From Candidatus Aenigmatarchaeota archaeon (lineage in GTDB: Archaea > Aenigmatarchaeota > Aenigmatarchaeia > CG10238-14), in contig JAFCCM010000003.1 in the NCBI GenBank assembly GCA_017610225.1, positions 1 through 64,000 on the forward strand: DNA of 64,000 nucleotides, read 5' to 3'. The notes beneath the pieces were generated by a model. The model did not search any database. It was not told the origin of the DNA and worked only from the letters and a program-made list of their open reading frames with translations. Of this stretch, positions 35,226 to 41,819 are shown piece after piece (positions within the stretch are counted from its first letter, which is position 1; the number at the start of each line of letters is the position of its first letter). Both the position numbers and the translations under genes were made by a program.

Positions 35226-35240
35226 TTTATATCATCTCTT

Positions 35241-35579
35241 TCATTTAATAATTATAACTGCTTTATTTTGTCTTTTAGCAGTATTTATTGTATTCAATGT
35301 TCCACTATGTTGTTTTTTATCAAAAGCAATCAACATATCAGATTTAAATGTAATTTTTGTATTTCTATCAAAATATCTTTTTGGTGATGGTAATTTAAAA
35401 TTTGGATATATTATTCTAAATTCAAGACCTTTTTCTTTAGCATATTGTTGTGCAAATGAATCTACACCTTCAGCACCACCTGAAATTAAAATATCATTAT
35501 CATTAACATGTTTATCTAATACTTCTTTTATTCTTTCATAATTCCACCCAGTACGATTACCAACTATTCCAATTTTCAT
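35241..35579 (-). CDS. SLOG-superfamily (YspA/DprA-like) protein
   Basis: 112 aa Rossmann-like domain. KIGIVGNRTGWNYERI, then ISGGAEGVDSFAQQYAKEKG, IIYPNFKLPS, RN in DRNTKITFKSDMLIAFDK, and a C-terminal VIIIK strand match the YspA-type SLOG fold that binds nucleotides or nucleotide-derived signals. SLOG domains occur in DprA, LOG and in anti-phage sensors. It shares an operon with the ligase and a membrane protein. Substrate unknown. Confidence 0.75.
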   Translation of the reverse strand: MKIGIVGNRTGWNYERIKEVLDKHVNDNDILISGGAEGVDSFAQQYAKEKGLEFRIIYPNFKLPSPKRYFDRNTKITFKSDMLIAFDKKQHSGTLNTINTAKRQNKAVIIIK

Positions 35580-35845
35580 TTTATATCATCTCTTTCAATC
35601 ATTTTTTTATATTCTAAATCAACCAATCTACAATTAATATCCAATTCAATTATTCTATATTCTATAGGATCATAACAACCTACAAACCTATCATATGTCA
35701 TATTTCTTTCGATACATTTTTGTTCTTTAACAATATCACATGTATCAATATGATTATAAAATTCTGGTGGTTTAGCATATGCTAAACATAAAATAAAAAA
35801 TGCCCACAGACCAATTACAATTAAAATTTTAGTATTATCATTCAT
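35576..35845 (-). CDS. membrane-anchored Cys-containing protein, 89 aa
   Basis: ATG 35845 chosen by GGTGATTTCAAAT upstream. One helix (ILIVIGLWAFFILCLAYA) then an outer domain with cysteines at DTCDIVKEQKC, VGCYD and INCRL, fitting disulphides. Overlaps the SLOG gene by 4 bp. Confidence 0.5.
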   Translation of the reverse strand: MNDNTKILIVIGLWAFFILCLAYAKPPEFYNHIDTCDIVKEQKCIERNMTYDRFVGCYDPIEYRIIELDINCRLVDLEYKKMIERDDIK

Positions 35846-35901
35846 ATTTGAAATCACCTTATTTTTTAAATTGCTCAACTATCAATCGCATTTCTGCACA
35901 A

Positions 35902-36045
35902 CTAAGCAACACTTCTTGTTTTTTTAATAGAATAATCGATCTGTGCTGTAAGATAAACTAAACATTTTTGATCTGTACAATTTAAACAATATTGTTTAAA
36001 ATACATAGCATACGGACTATCTTCTTTTAAATCATAATTATTCAT
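35902..36045 (-). CDS. Cys-rich small protein, 47 aa, possibly truncated
   Basis: QYCLNCTDQKCLVYLTAQID matches the Cys pattern of the 56-aa protein at 32418. The TAG stop (35902-35904) is followed in frame by LCRNAIDS and a TGA; the paralogue continues with a C-bearing stretch at the same position (MRDCAETRQ), so the TAG may be a recent nonsense change. Confidence 0.45.
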   Translation of the reverse strand: MNNYDLKEDSPYAMYFKQYCLNCTDQKCLVYLTAQIDYSIKKTRSVA

Positions 36046-36123
36046 ATTTAATCATCCAAAATTATATTAATAAATTTTTAGAAACAACACATAAAAGCAA
36101 TTTGATGTATTATTTTTTCTAAA

Positions 36124-36339
36124 TTAATTATCATAATAAATATATTCTATACCCTCACGAATTATATTTATAGTCGATGCATTCCAATTAAATAAATTCA
36201 TTTCTTTTTCAGCTTTCATTATATTACCTGATCTTCCGATAGATTCATCAATAGATAATAAAAAATTTTCAACAGCTTTTTTATTAACATTAATCCTATT
36301 ACTATATTCTTGTATCTTATCTTTTGTTAATTTTTTCAT
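36124..36339 (-). CDS. helical hypothetical protein, 71 aa
   Basis: Charged and helical (KDKIQEYSNRINVNKKAVEN), ending in NIIREGIEYIYYDN. No cysteine or membrane segment. Unknown. Confidence 0.4.
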   Translation of the reverse strand: MKKLTKDKIQEYSNRINVNKKAVENFLLSIDESIGRSGNIMKAEKEMNLFNWNASTINIIREGIEYIYYDN

Positions 36340-36358
36340 ATTTAATCATTATTTTTAA

Positions 36359-36757
36359 TTATTTAATACTATTCAATGATTCCATAAATATTTTATTGCA
36401 TTTTTCACTGCATAAATCAGTCGAAAAAGAATCATTAAAAATATATCCGCCACAATTTAAACATTTACCAATTGGCTCTGATTTATTTTCATCCCATTCA
36501 ATATATTTTATAATAAAACCAAATTGTTTTTTAGTAGGATCAACAATAATTCCATTCTTTGTTTTTAACCACCAATGTTCTATTTTAGAATTTTTTTGAT
36601 TAAAGACAAATACATGACCACGTTTTCTTATTAATTCAGGAAAACATTTTAACATTTCTATAGTTGCTTTTTCACACATACCATAAACATTTTTATGTTT
36701 TTTTTGATATTTTAATATCCAATCAATGTATTTTTTATTGATTTTATTATCATTCAT
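36359..36757 (-). CDS. papain-fold peptidase-like protein with C-terminal zinc ribbon
   Basis: 132 aa. VYGMCEKATIEMLKCFPELIRKRGHV gives the likely nucleophile Cys and the C-x-x-x-x-x-x-M...FPEL wording, HWWLKTKNGIIVDPTKKQFG gives the His and Asp. The same C / HWW / VDPT-x-x-QF arrangement occurs in a widespread phage family. The tail, KCLNCGGYIFNDS...LCSEKC, is a zinc knuckle. Function of the family is unknown; a peptidase or amidase is inferred. Confidence 0.65.
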   Translation of the reverse strand: MNDNKINKKYIDWILKYQKKHKNVYGMCEKATIEMLKCFPELIRKRGHVFVFNQKNSKIEHWWLKTKNGIIVDPTKKQFGFIIKYIEWDENKSEPIGKCLNCGGYIFNDSFSTDLCSEKCNKIFMESLNSIK

Positions 36758-37034
36758 ATTTAATCAGCTTCTCCATACGTATTATATGGTATGTTTTTTT
36801 TATTACATCATTGGGTTTTACTTTTACTTTAGGGAATTTATGTAATATTGTTTCTTTCATTTTTTCATGCCCTGCCTTTTCATTCATTCCTTGACTTAAA
36901 ACAATATTACCAAATATAATTAGTGTTCCATTATGAAATTCTAAATTTTTTAACTCGTTAAAAAAATAAAGTTCGTTCTCTATTTTTTCGATATCTTCTT
37001 TAAAAACATTTGTACCTTTAATTATTGGTGGTGG
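36750..37034 (-). pseudogene. 5'-truncated reading frame
   Basis: An open frame of 94 codons (IIKGTNVFKEDIEKIENELY...HNGTLIIFGNIVLSQGM...) runs from a TAA at 37035-37037 to a TGA overlapping the next start. No ATG, GTG or TTG with a ribosome-binding site lies near its 5' end; the first Met is halfway along. A hairpin occupies the place where the start should be. Either a truncated gene or a gene with an ATA/ATT start. Confidence 0.4.
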
Positions 37035-37053
37035 TTAGGAATATACCACCACC
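37027..37053. terminator. perfect 9-bp hairpin
   Basis: GGTGGTGGT (37027-37035) pairs with ACCACCACC (37045-37053) around TAGGAATAT. It lies between the multi-ribbon gene at 37094 and the truncated frame, in the right place to end the upstream minus-strand message. Confidence 0.6.
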
Positions 37054-37093
37054 GAAGTGAATCCCCAATATGGGTTTAAATTGAGGACTATTA

Positions 37094-37339
37094 CTAAGGT
37101 CCACTAAGATTAGCCTCCTCTTCTGCTGTATGGTCTGACTCTGGTACTTCAATACCTTGCTCTATCTTACCACAATTTGAACAAAAATGCTTACATTTTT
37201 TTGAGTCTGTAAAATTATAATCGCACCAAATAGTATCTCCATCTTTAAATTCAACACCACACTTCTTACACATGGTTATTATTATACCACAATCTGGACA
37301 TACTATATTAGTTTCAGCTATGCATTCATCTATTCCCAT
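37094..37339 (-). CDS. multi-zinc-ribbon protein, 81 aa
   Basis: CPDCGIIITMCKKCGVEF, then WCDYN, KKCKHFCSNCGKIE: eight or more cysteines plus a His in 50 residues, followed by an acidic tail. Its start directly follows the stop of the 131-aa gene. Two structural zinc sites are likely. Confidence 0.55.
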   Translation of the reverse strand: MGIDECIAETNIVCPDCGIIITMCKKCGVEFKDGDTIWCDYNFTDSKKCKHFCSNCGKIEQGIEVPESDHTAEEEANLSGP

Positions 37340-37735
37340 TCAAATCAACTCCTTACCTGCAAGTTTATCAATATTTTCAATTATATCTTTTTGTATTTGT
37401 CCGGCATTTTGTCCATTTATGACTCTTATATTAATAATATTCTTAATATTTTTAATAAACTCTTTTACATCACAAATCTCTAAATGAGAATCATAAGGAT
37501 CTAATGGCTCACCTGTTACAATATTTTGAGATAATGATATCTTTTCTTCCATAAAGACCCAATCATCTGCAAGGATATCATCAGCCTCAAAGTTAAAAAA
37601 CTTATCAGTATGTTCTGATTTGATTTTTAATCGTTTACCTGAATATTCAATATAAGCAAATATATCTTTCTCCCATACACTTCTTTTAAATTTTGATTCT
37701 GATGTTGCTTTTCTTACGATTTCTTTTAAATCCAT
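37340..37735 (-). CDS. 131-aa hypothetical protein
   Basis: Preceded by AGGAGATTGTT, a bacterial-style strong ribosome-binding site that is rare in this window. A beta-rich first half (DIFAYIEYSGKRLKIKSEHTDKFFNFEADD) and a helical second half. Unrecognised. It is the first protein gene downstream of the tRNA-like cluster on the minus strand. Confidence 0.5.
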   Translation of the reverse strand: MDLKEIVRKATSESKFKRSVWEKDIFAYIEYSGKRLKIKSEHTDKFFNFEADDILADDWVFMEEKISLSQNIVTGEPLDPYDSHLEICDVKEFIKNIKNIINIRVINGQNAGQIQKDIIENIDKLAGKELI

Positions 37736-37778
37736 AACAATCTCCTTAAATATATATTTTTAATCACTTATAATTATT

Positions 37779-37900
37779 GGTACTGAATGGGATTTGAACC
37801 CACACAAAGAGCTTCAATGGCGTTGCATATGACTACCATTCATATCACGCTTTATCTCTAACCGTGTAATACTCGCCTCGTCTATTTTCGCCACAGCACC
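37779..37900 (-). tRNA. tRNA-like gene, possibly intron-containing
   Basis: 122 nt. GGTGCTG at the 5' end pairs with CAGTACC at the 3' end (one G-U), T at position 8 follows, and a T-arm GTGGG-TTCAAAT-CCCAT with consensus loop is present, though one extra T separates it from the acceptor. The centre is about 30 nt too long for a class I tRNA, which fits a long variable arm or an archaeal intron. The anticodon cannot be assigned by eye. Its first 65 nt are shared with the broken copy at 62197. Confidence 0.55.
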
Positions 37901-37918
37901 ATTATTATTATTATTATT

Positions 37919-37944
37919 AAAGTTGGTGCTTTTACACCAACTTT
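37919..37944. repeat. 10-bp hairpin between tRNA-like genes
   Basis: AAAGTTGGTG and CACCAACTTT form a perfect stem with a 6-nt loop. A run of ATT triplets (37901-37918) separates it from the tRNA-like gene on its left. A processing or termination signal is likely; the same class of hairpin lies before other tRNA-like units. Confidence 0.6.
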
Positions 37945-37968
37945 GAATAGATATCTACTCGTTAATTT

Positions 37969-38044
37969 GATGTTGGTGAGATTTAAACTCACATCTTACT
38001 ATAAATCGATAGATAAATAGTCATTTTAATTAAACTACAACATC
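37969..38044 (-). tRNA. tRNA-like gene, 76 nt
   Basis: GATGTTG/CAACATC is a perfect 7-bp acceptor. The T-arm GTGAG-TTTAAAT-CTCAC is perfect and abuts the acceptor. T8 and A9 are in place. The D-arm is weak (GTT/GAC) and its loop lacks the GG pair, and the middle does not give a normal 5-bp anticodon stem with 7-nt loop. Total length is that of a normal tRNA. Either degenerate or unusually structured; anticodon not assigned. Confidence 0.6.
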
Positions 38045-38045
38045 A

Positions 38046-38076
38046 TAATTATAATGTGGGTTTTTACACCCACATC
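38046..38076. repeat. 31-bp hairpin element, copy 1
   Basis: On the minus strand GATGTGGGTGTAAAAACCCA begins a 31-bp block with a GTGGGT/ACCCAC stem. An exact second copy lies at 61587-61617 on the plus strand, also just upstream of a tRNA-like gene. Likely a shared processing or termination signal of the two clusters. Confidence 0.8.
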
Positions 38077-38155
38077 TATAGATCAATCAATTTAAAATAT
38101 CCACATACTTCGAGATCCAACCTCAAATATCTTAAATCGCTATTTTTTACATTCC

Positions 38156-38201
38156 GATGCTGATAGGACTTTAACCTATTGTGAATCAGAATCACAGCAC
38201 C
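38156..38201 (-). ncRNA. 46-nt three-helix tRNA-like RNA without D-arm
   Basis: GGTGCTG/CAGCATC make a 7-bp acceptor (one G-U). Inside lie only two hairpins: TGTGA-TTCTGAT-TCACA (7-nt loop, like an anticodon arm that would read CUG; it shares two bases with the acceptor) and ATAGG-TTAAAGT-CCTAT (T-arm-like, 7-nt loop, but A where the invariant C should be). The D-arm and variable loop are missing. Could be a minimal tRNA mimic, a tRNA relic or a regulatory RNA. Confidence 0.45.
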
Positions 38202-38230
38202 ATTTAATTTCATTTAATTTTGTGAATATA

Positions 38231-38258
38231 ACACATACCAATGGAGGTTGGTACGTGT
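38231..38258. terminator. 11-bp hairpin
   Basis: ACACATACCAA and TTGGTACGTGT pair with one mismatch around TGGAGG. It lies between the small zinc gene at 38338 (minus) and the tRNA-like cluster downstream, so it could terminate that transcript. Confidence 0.5.
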
Positions 38259-38337
38259 AGTATAGAGGTTTGAAATATAATTTTAATTTTGAGGGAAACT
38301 CACCATTTGAATAAATGATGATAAAACTTTCCTCATT

Positions 38338-38481
38338 TCATTCTTCTATAAATTTACTCCATGTAAACTTAACACATTTACATTTTTTACATGATCCATG
38401 ACCTTCTGTAAAAGTATCATTATGTTCACTTCTTTTATGACCACACGTACATAATTCATCTAAAATTATTTTATCTGACAT
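38338..38481 (-). CDS. small zinc protein, 47 aa
   Basis: LCTCGHKRSEHNDTF then GSCKKCKCVKFTW: the C-x-C-G-H-x-x-S-x-H...C-x-x-C-x-C-x-x-F-x-W signature of a small zinc-binding family seen in phages and actinobacteria. Complete from ATG to TGA. Likely a structural zinc protein. Confidence 0.6.
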   Translation of the reverse strand: MSDKIILDELCTCGHKRSEHNDTFTEGHGSCKKCKCVKFTWSKFIEE

Positions 38482-38490
38482 ATAAACACC

Positions 38491-38652
38491 TTATTTGATT
38501 ATAATTCTTTTAAAAATATCTTTAGGAGTATTACCTTTATCTAAAACAAACTTTTGTTTATCTTCATCAGACAAATATAAAACTAATTCTAAATCAGAGT
38601 TAGTTTTCATCTTAATTTTTGCTTTTATTTCTTTTATTTCTTTTATTTCCAT
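38491..38652 (-). CDS. 53-aa charged protein
   Basis: MEIKEIKEIKAKIKMKTNSD opens with three IKE repeats (a repeated GAAATAAAA in the DNA) and continues LELVLYLSDEDKQKF. Basic and acidic residues alternate. Unknown. Confidence 0.45.
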   Translation of the reverse strand: MEIKEIKEIKAKIKMKTNSDLELVLYLSDEDKQKFVLDKGNTPKDIFKRIIIK

Positions 38653-38704
38653 TTTTATCATCTCAAAGTTTTACGGTTTTACACCGATATTATTTAATTA
38701 TCAC

Positions 38705-38743
38705 TCTTTCTTTATATACTTATCTATACTGTAGTATATAAAA
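38705..38743 (-). promoter_or_regulatory. palindrome-TATA promoter 3
   Basis: Minus strand: TATACTACAGTATA (38725-38738) followed by GATAAGTATATAAAG. The palindrome is identical to promoter 1; here 5 bp separate it from the TATA box. Drives the 53-aa gene at 38491. Confidence 0.65.
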
Positions 38744-38995
38744 TTAATTAAAATATATCTCTAAATCACTTAACAAAGGCAAAGTTCCTCTAAAACTATC
38801 AATTTCATCCTCTTTTTCATTTATTATAATAATTGATGGTGTTGCCTGAACACTATAAAAAACAGCTTGACTTTTACCATCAACTGTATCTACATCAAAT
38901 GATTCATAATCAATGCCAGAATCATCTAAAACTTTTCTAGCACTACCGCAATTTTTGCAGGTCTTACTCCAAAAAAATAATATTTTATTTTTCAT
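38744..38995 (-). CDS. thioredoxin/glutaredoxin-like protein
   Basis: 83 aa from ATG 38995. KILFFWSKTCKNCGSARKVL carries the redox C-x-x-C (CKNC), and VQATPSIIII supplies the cis-Pro loop. Size fits a NrdH/glutaredoxin-like protein. Possible roles are reducing disulphides or a ribonucleotide reductase, though no reductase gene is in the window. Its end meets promoter 3. Confidence 0.75.
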   Translation of the reverse strand: MKNKILFFWSKTCKNCGSARKVLDDSGIDYESFDVDTVDGKSQAVFYSVQATPSIIIINEKEDEIDSFRGTLPLLSDLEIYFN

Positions 38996-39000
38996 AACAT

Positions 39001-39156
39001 TCACATTTTAAAAATTTTTTGTTTTATAATTTCAGAAAATTCTTTTGCTTTATTATTTTCTAAAAAATCTCTCTGTAAAATACCAATACTATTTATCAAC
39101 CAATCACGTTCATCTTTTGTTAATTGATTTTCTTTTTGTTTTTCTGATAATATCAT
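39001..39156 (-). CDS. 51-aa helical protein
   Basis: MILSEKQKENQLTKDERDWL then INSIGILQRDFLENNKAKEF: two charged helices. The ATG overlaps the stop of the upstream peptide gene. Function unknown. Confidence 0.45.
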   Translation of the reverse strand: MILSEKQKENQLTKDERDWLINSIGILQRDFLENNKAKEFSEIIKQKIFKM

Positions 39157-39242
39157 TCACACACCATTTTATCTAAACACCATTTACAAAATAAAAAAAC
39201 AATTAACCAACATATTATTATTACAATTATATAATCATGCAT
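39153..39242 (-). CDS. single-TM peptide, 29 aa
   Basis: MHDYIIVIIICWLIVFLFC followed by KWCLDKMVCE. A one-helix membrane peptide with a pair of cysteines after the helix. Overlaps the next gene by 4 bp (ATGA). Confidence 0.4.
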   Translation of the reverse strand: MHDYIIVIIICWLIVFLFCKWCLDKMVCE

Positions 39243-39256
39243 TATTTACACCTTTT

Positions 39257-39382
39257 TTAATCTGGTTGTGGCTCTCCACATTTTAAACATATATAATTAA
39301 AATGTCCTGCTTCATCAATATTATCTAAAACCACTGCAATTGCGAAACAAAATTGACATTCTGTTTTTTCTTCTTTAACCAT
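39257..39382 (-). CDS. small zinc-ribbon protein, 41 aa
   Basis: TECQFCFAIAVVLDN...YICLKCGEPQPD forms one four-cysteine ribbon with little else. First of three consecutive tiny zinc proteins (39257-39663). Confidence 0.5.
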   Translation of the reverse strand: MVKEEKTECQFCFAIAVVLDNIDEAGHFNYICLKCGEPQPD

Positions 39383-39391
39383 AATTGACAC

Positions 39392-39532
39392 CTAACATTC
39401 TTGTTTATCATGCCATACACCGCATTCATCACAATAATAATCATCTTGATCTTCATCCCAAATCCATACATGATTACCATTTGTATTAGGACATATTATT
39501 TGATTTTCCGGTTCAATATCTGGTTCAGACAT
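39392..39532 (-). CDS. small acidic zinc-ribbon protein, 46 aa
   Basis: IICPNTNGNHVWIWDEDQDD then YYCDECGVWHDKQEC. Cys and His residues C-x8-H...C-x-x-C...H...C can bind zinc. Strongly acidic. The H-x-W-x-W...YYC-x-x-C-G arrangement recurs in small phage proteins of unknown function. Confidence 0.5.
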   Translation of the reverse strand: MSEPDIEPENQIICPNTNGNHVWIWDEDQDDYYCDECGVWHDKQEC

Positions 39533-39663
39533 CAATCAACACCTATTTTTTTCAATAATAATATTGCTAAATTTTTACATTTTGAATTTTTTTCAAAATG
39601 ATTATACAAAGCTTTTTGATTATTACCAAAATCTTTTTTACAATTTGGACATTTAAAACTCAT
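39532..39663 (-). CDS. single C2HC zinc finger, 43 aa
   Basis: FKCPNCKKDFGNNQKALYNHFEKN followed by SKC: C-x-x-C-x(12)-H-x(6)-C, a classical-type finger with Cys in the last position, then a short helix. Likely nucleic-acid binding. Overlaps the upstream stop of its neighbour by one base. Confidence 0.6.
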   Translation of the reverse strand: MSFKCPNCKKDFGNNQKALYNHFEKNSKCKNLAILLLKKIGVD

Positions 39664-39673
39664 CAATTGACAC

Positions 39674-40009
39674 CTAATAACTATGTAACTGTTTTACAAA
39701 AAGCATTAATTCATTATTTAAATCATTGATTTTACTTGATAACAATGACATTTTATCAAATATTTCTAAATTATGTTTTGTTATTGGAAAATCTTTACTT
39801 GCAATATTATAAAAACATCCATCAAAAGTTTGTTTTTTTATAGAAGCACATTTATAATTATTTGTACTAATATATCTATTATGATGATAACCCAATCTCG
39901 GTAATTCAAATCCATCTAAATATAAAATATCATCTAAAATTTCTTTAGATTTTAATATTATTTTATTTTTATTATTTATTTCTTTTAATTTATTTTGTAT
40001 TGTCTCCAT
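39674..40009 (-). CDS. coiled-coil protein, 111 aa
   Basis: Helices at both ends (IQNKLKEINNKNKIILKSKE and FDKMSLLSSKINDLNNELML) flank a Tyr/His-rich middle (GYHHNRYISTNNYKCA). No family recognised. Confidence 0.45.
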   Translation of the reverse strand: METIQNKLKEINNKNKIILKSKEILDDILYLDGFELPRLGYHHNRYISTNNYKCASIKKQTFDGCFYNIASKDFPITKHNLEIFDKMSLLSSKINDLNNELMLFVKQLHSY

Positions 40010-40034
40010 ATTTTACACCATAATATTTTTCAAT

Positions 40035-40187
40035 TTAATCACCATTATTATTTAATAATTTGACAATAACATCATCATAACTATCAAATTTATTTTTACG
40101 TTTTTCATTAAACTTTTTTAATTTTATTAAATTAAGTCTGGTACTTGTTTTTACAACTATCTGTGTCTCTGTTTCTTTATCAAACAT
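40035..40187 (-). CDS. ribbon-helix-helix-like protein, 50 aa
   Basis: ATG 40187 follows GTGATGATTAAT. TQIVVKTSTRLNLIKLKKFN then KRKNKFDSYDDVIVKLL: a beta strand, two helices and the S-Y-D-D-V-I motif typical of short archaeal RHH/antitoxin-like DNA-binding proteins. Likely regulator. Confidence 0.6.
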   Translation of the reverse strand: MFDKETETQIVVKTSTRLNLIKLKKFNEKRKNKFDSYDDVIVKLLNNNGD

Positions 40188-40195
40188 ATTAATCA

Positions 40196-40336
40196 TCACT
40201 CAATATTTTTTATATTTTTTAATATTAATTCCAACATTGATTCTGTATATATTAATTCATCAAAATCATTTGAAAATGCAGGATCCCAATCTTTTTTAGC
40301 TTGATTAATTATAGATTGAATTTGTTTTATTTTCAT
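40196..40336 (-). CDS. 46-aa helical protein
   Basis: MKIKQIQSIINQAKKDWDPA then FSNDFDELIYTESMLELIL. Two helices around an acidic stretch, GGGATGA upstream. Unknown. Confidence 0.45.
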   Translation of the reverse strand: MKIKQIQSIINQAKKDWDPAFSNDFDELIYTESMLELILKNIKNIE

Positions 40337-40464
40337 TATTCATCCCTTTTTAAATCAATATTATTCAATTCTGCAATCTTTCTAAGTCTGATAACTTCTT
40401 TACCATCACCGTTATAAATTGCTCCGTTTAACATTTCCTTTAATTCTTCCCTTGTTATTTTCAT
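40336..40464 (-). CDS. 42-aa protein, overlapping a zinc-ribbon frame
   Basis: MKITREELKEMLNGAIYNGD then GKEVIRLRKIAELNNIDLKR. Preceded by GGAGGTAATTTAG, the strongest ribosome-binding site in this block. It overlaps in another frame the tail of the zinc ribbon at 40412-40537. Confidence 0.5.
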   Translation of the reverse strand: MKITREELKEMLNGAIYNGDGKEVIRLRKIAELNNIDLKRDE

Positions 40465-40537
40465 CTAAATTACCTCCACATACTCTGCAAAAAGGTATTT
40501 TTGGAGTTTGTGTTCCACAATTCTTGCATATTATCAT
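40412..40537 (-). CDS. overlapping zinc-ribbon frame, 41 aa
   Basis: MIICKNCGTQTPKIPFCRVC is a perfect zinc-ribbon head (C-x-x-C-G-x(9)-C-x-x-C-G) preceded by TTGATAAAT. Its frame overlaps the 3' part of the 51-aa gene at 40470 and the 5' part of the 42-aa gene at 40336. The ribbon pattern makes chance unlikely. Confidence 0.45.
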   Translation of the reverse strand: MIICKNCGTQTPKIPFCRVCGGNLDENNKGRIKGNVKRSNL

Positions 40538-40625
40538 ATTTATCAAGATCCATCCAATTTATATCTCCATCATACTCTTGTAAACTAATCTCATAAAACC
40601 ATCTATAAAAATTTTCTTTATCCAT
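40470..40625 (-). CDS. 51-aa hypothetical protein
   Basis: MDKENFYRWFYEISLQEYDG then DINWMDLDKYDNMQEL. Aromatic and acidic. Its last third overlaps the zinc-ribbon frame at 40412. GTGATAAA precedes the ATG. Which of the two frames is expressed from the overlap cannot be decided here. Confidence 0.4.
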   Translation of the reverse strand: MDKENFYRWFYEISLQEYDGDINWMDLDKYDNMQELWNTNSKNTFLQSMWR

Positions 40626-40629
40626 TTTA

Positions 40630-40854
40630 TCACTGTATTTCATAACCAAAATTGTTTTTTATCATATTCTTATGATTATCAGAATCAAATAAACCATACC
40701 AAAATTTATTAAATTCTAATTTTTTAAGATATTTAGGAATATAATAATATCCAGGAAGCATTGGTGATAAAGATACTAATGTCATGATAGTATCTTTCAA
40801 TGTATTTTTATTATTAATTGAAATTGATAATTTTTCAAACACTTTCTTAAACAT
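40630..40854 (-). CDS. 74-aa hypothetical protein
   Basis: Basic N-terminus MFKKVFEKLSISINNKNTLK, a hydrophobic centre (LVSLSPMLPGYYYIPKYL) and an aromatic C-terminus. Possibly membrane-associated. Unrecognised. Confidence 0.45.
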   Translation of the reverse strand: MFKKVFEKLSISINNKNTLKDTIMTLVSLSPMLPGYYYIPKYLKKLEFNKFWYGLFDSDNHKNMIKNNFGYEIQ

Positions 40855-40867
40855 TAAATCATCTCTT

Positions 40868-41194
40868 TCAACTATTATATTTCTTTTTCAACCTATTATA
40901 ACTAAACATTATTTTTTCAACTTGTTTAATTGAAAGTTTTGAAAACTTTGATACAATATCTACAGCCAACATGTTAATTACTCCTGAAACTTTTACTTTT
41001 TCATAAGCTTCAAATTCCTGTTTTGTTATATTTGTTTTAAAATCATCCACAGAAATTTTTATATCTTCATTATATTTATCATCAATTAATTTTTCTGTTG
41101 CAAGATTTGTTATTTTAATCGATGTATTACCATGATCATAAATTTTTGTTTTAATATCTATATCATTCCAAATTTTTTCATTTTCATTATCCAT
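40868..41194 (-). CDS. 108-aa hypothetical protein
   Basis: Acidic first half (NENEKIWNDIDIKTKIYDHG) and a helical second half with an HTH-like VSKFSKLSIKQVEKIMFSYN. A DNA-binding role is possible but weak. It follows promoter 4. Confidence 0.45.
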   Translation of the reverse strand: MDNENEKIWNDIDIKTKIYDHGNTSIKITNLATEKLIDDKYNEDIKISVDDFKTNITKQEFEAYEKVKVSGVINMLAVDIVSKFSKLSIKQVEKIMFSYNRLKKKYNS

Positions 41195-41240
41195 AAATTA
41201 TCACAAATTATTTCTTATAACACTACATTATCACTAATAA

Positions 41241-41280
41241 TATATAAAGATTTCTATACTACACAATATACTTTTTATAT
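41241..41280 (-). promoter_or_regulatory. palindrome-type promoter 4 (divergent)
   Basis: TATATTGTGTAGTATA (41255-41270 on the minus strand) is a variant of the shared palindrome with two extra central bases. TATATAAAG (41241-41249) lies beside it but in the plus orientation, so the element may be read either way. The 178-bp gap around it holds no gene. Confidence 0.4.
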
Positions 41281-41372
41281 AAAATATAACTTATTTTAAA
41301 TCAACTCATGCAATCATTTTAAAACAAACCAAATCATAAAAATCATTCTAATACAACCAAGATTGTTTTAAA

Positions 41373-41819
41373 TTAAAGTATAAGTTCTTTCCAACCATTA
41401 TACGTATAAATAGATGGTATATCACCTATATTTAATGATTTTTTACCGACCAATTTTAATAATTTATTATAAATACCAATCTCAAAATAACAAATAATAT
41501 TATATTTAACAAAATTCAACAACAAATAACCCTCCATTATACCTGTATCATAATGTTCAGACAATTTTGTCAATTTAAATTGTTGCCTAAATCTATTATT
41601 TGGAAAACTATTATTTTTTAATATTTCTTTTATTTCAATAAATTTTACTTGATTTTTAGTAATCACTATAAAATCAGAAGGCATTGCTCTTGATAAAACT
41701 TGACCATTGATATTCATTCTTGATTTATCTATCTGTAACTTTATCTTATAATACCCATGATCCTTACAATACTTAGAAAATTTATTTTCAGTATATTGAC
41801 CTTTATTTTTTTTAGGCAT
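41373..41819 (-). CDS. RecU/Hjc-like PD-(D/E)XK nuclease
   Basis: 148 aa. ENKFSKYCKDHGYYKIKLQ holds the first Glu, AMPSDFIVITKNQVKFIEIKE gives D-x(n)-E-x-K, and FRQQFKLTKLSEHY completes the RecU-like layout. Such enzymes resolve Holliday junctions in recombination-dependent replication. It starts on the same ATG as the stop of a methyltransferase remnant (TAATG). Size matches RecU-type resolvases. Confidence 0.65.
   Translation of the reverse strand: MPKKNKGQYTENKFSKYCKDHGYYKIKLQIDKSRMNINGQVLSRAMPSDFIVITKNQVKFIEIKEILKNNSFPNNRFRQQFKLTKLSEHYDTGIMEGYLLLNFVKYNIICYFEIGIYNKLLKLVGKKSLNIGDIPSIYTYNGWKELIL

Noticed and set aside
37901..37918. ATT triplet run as a protein-coding repeat
   Set aside because: It lies between tRNA-like genes with no open frame; better read as spacer.
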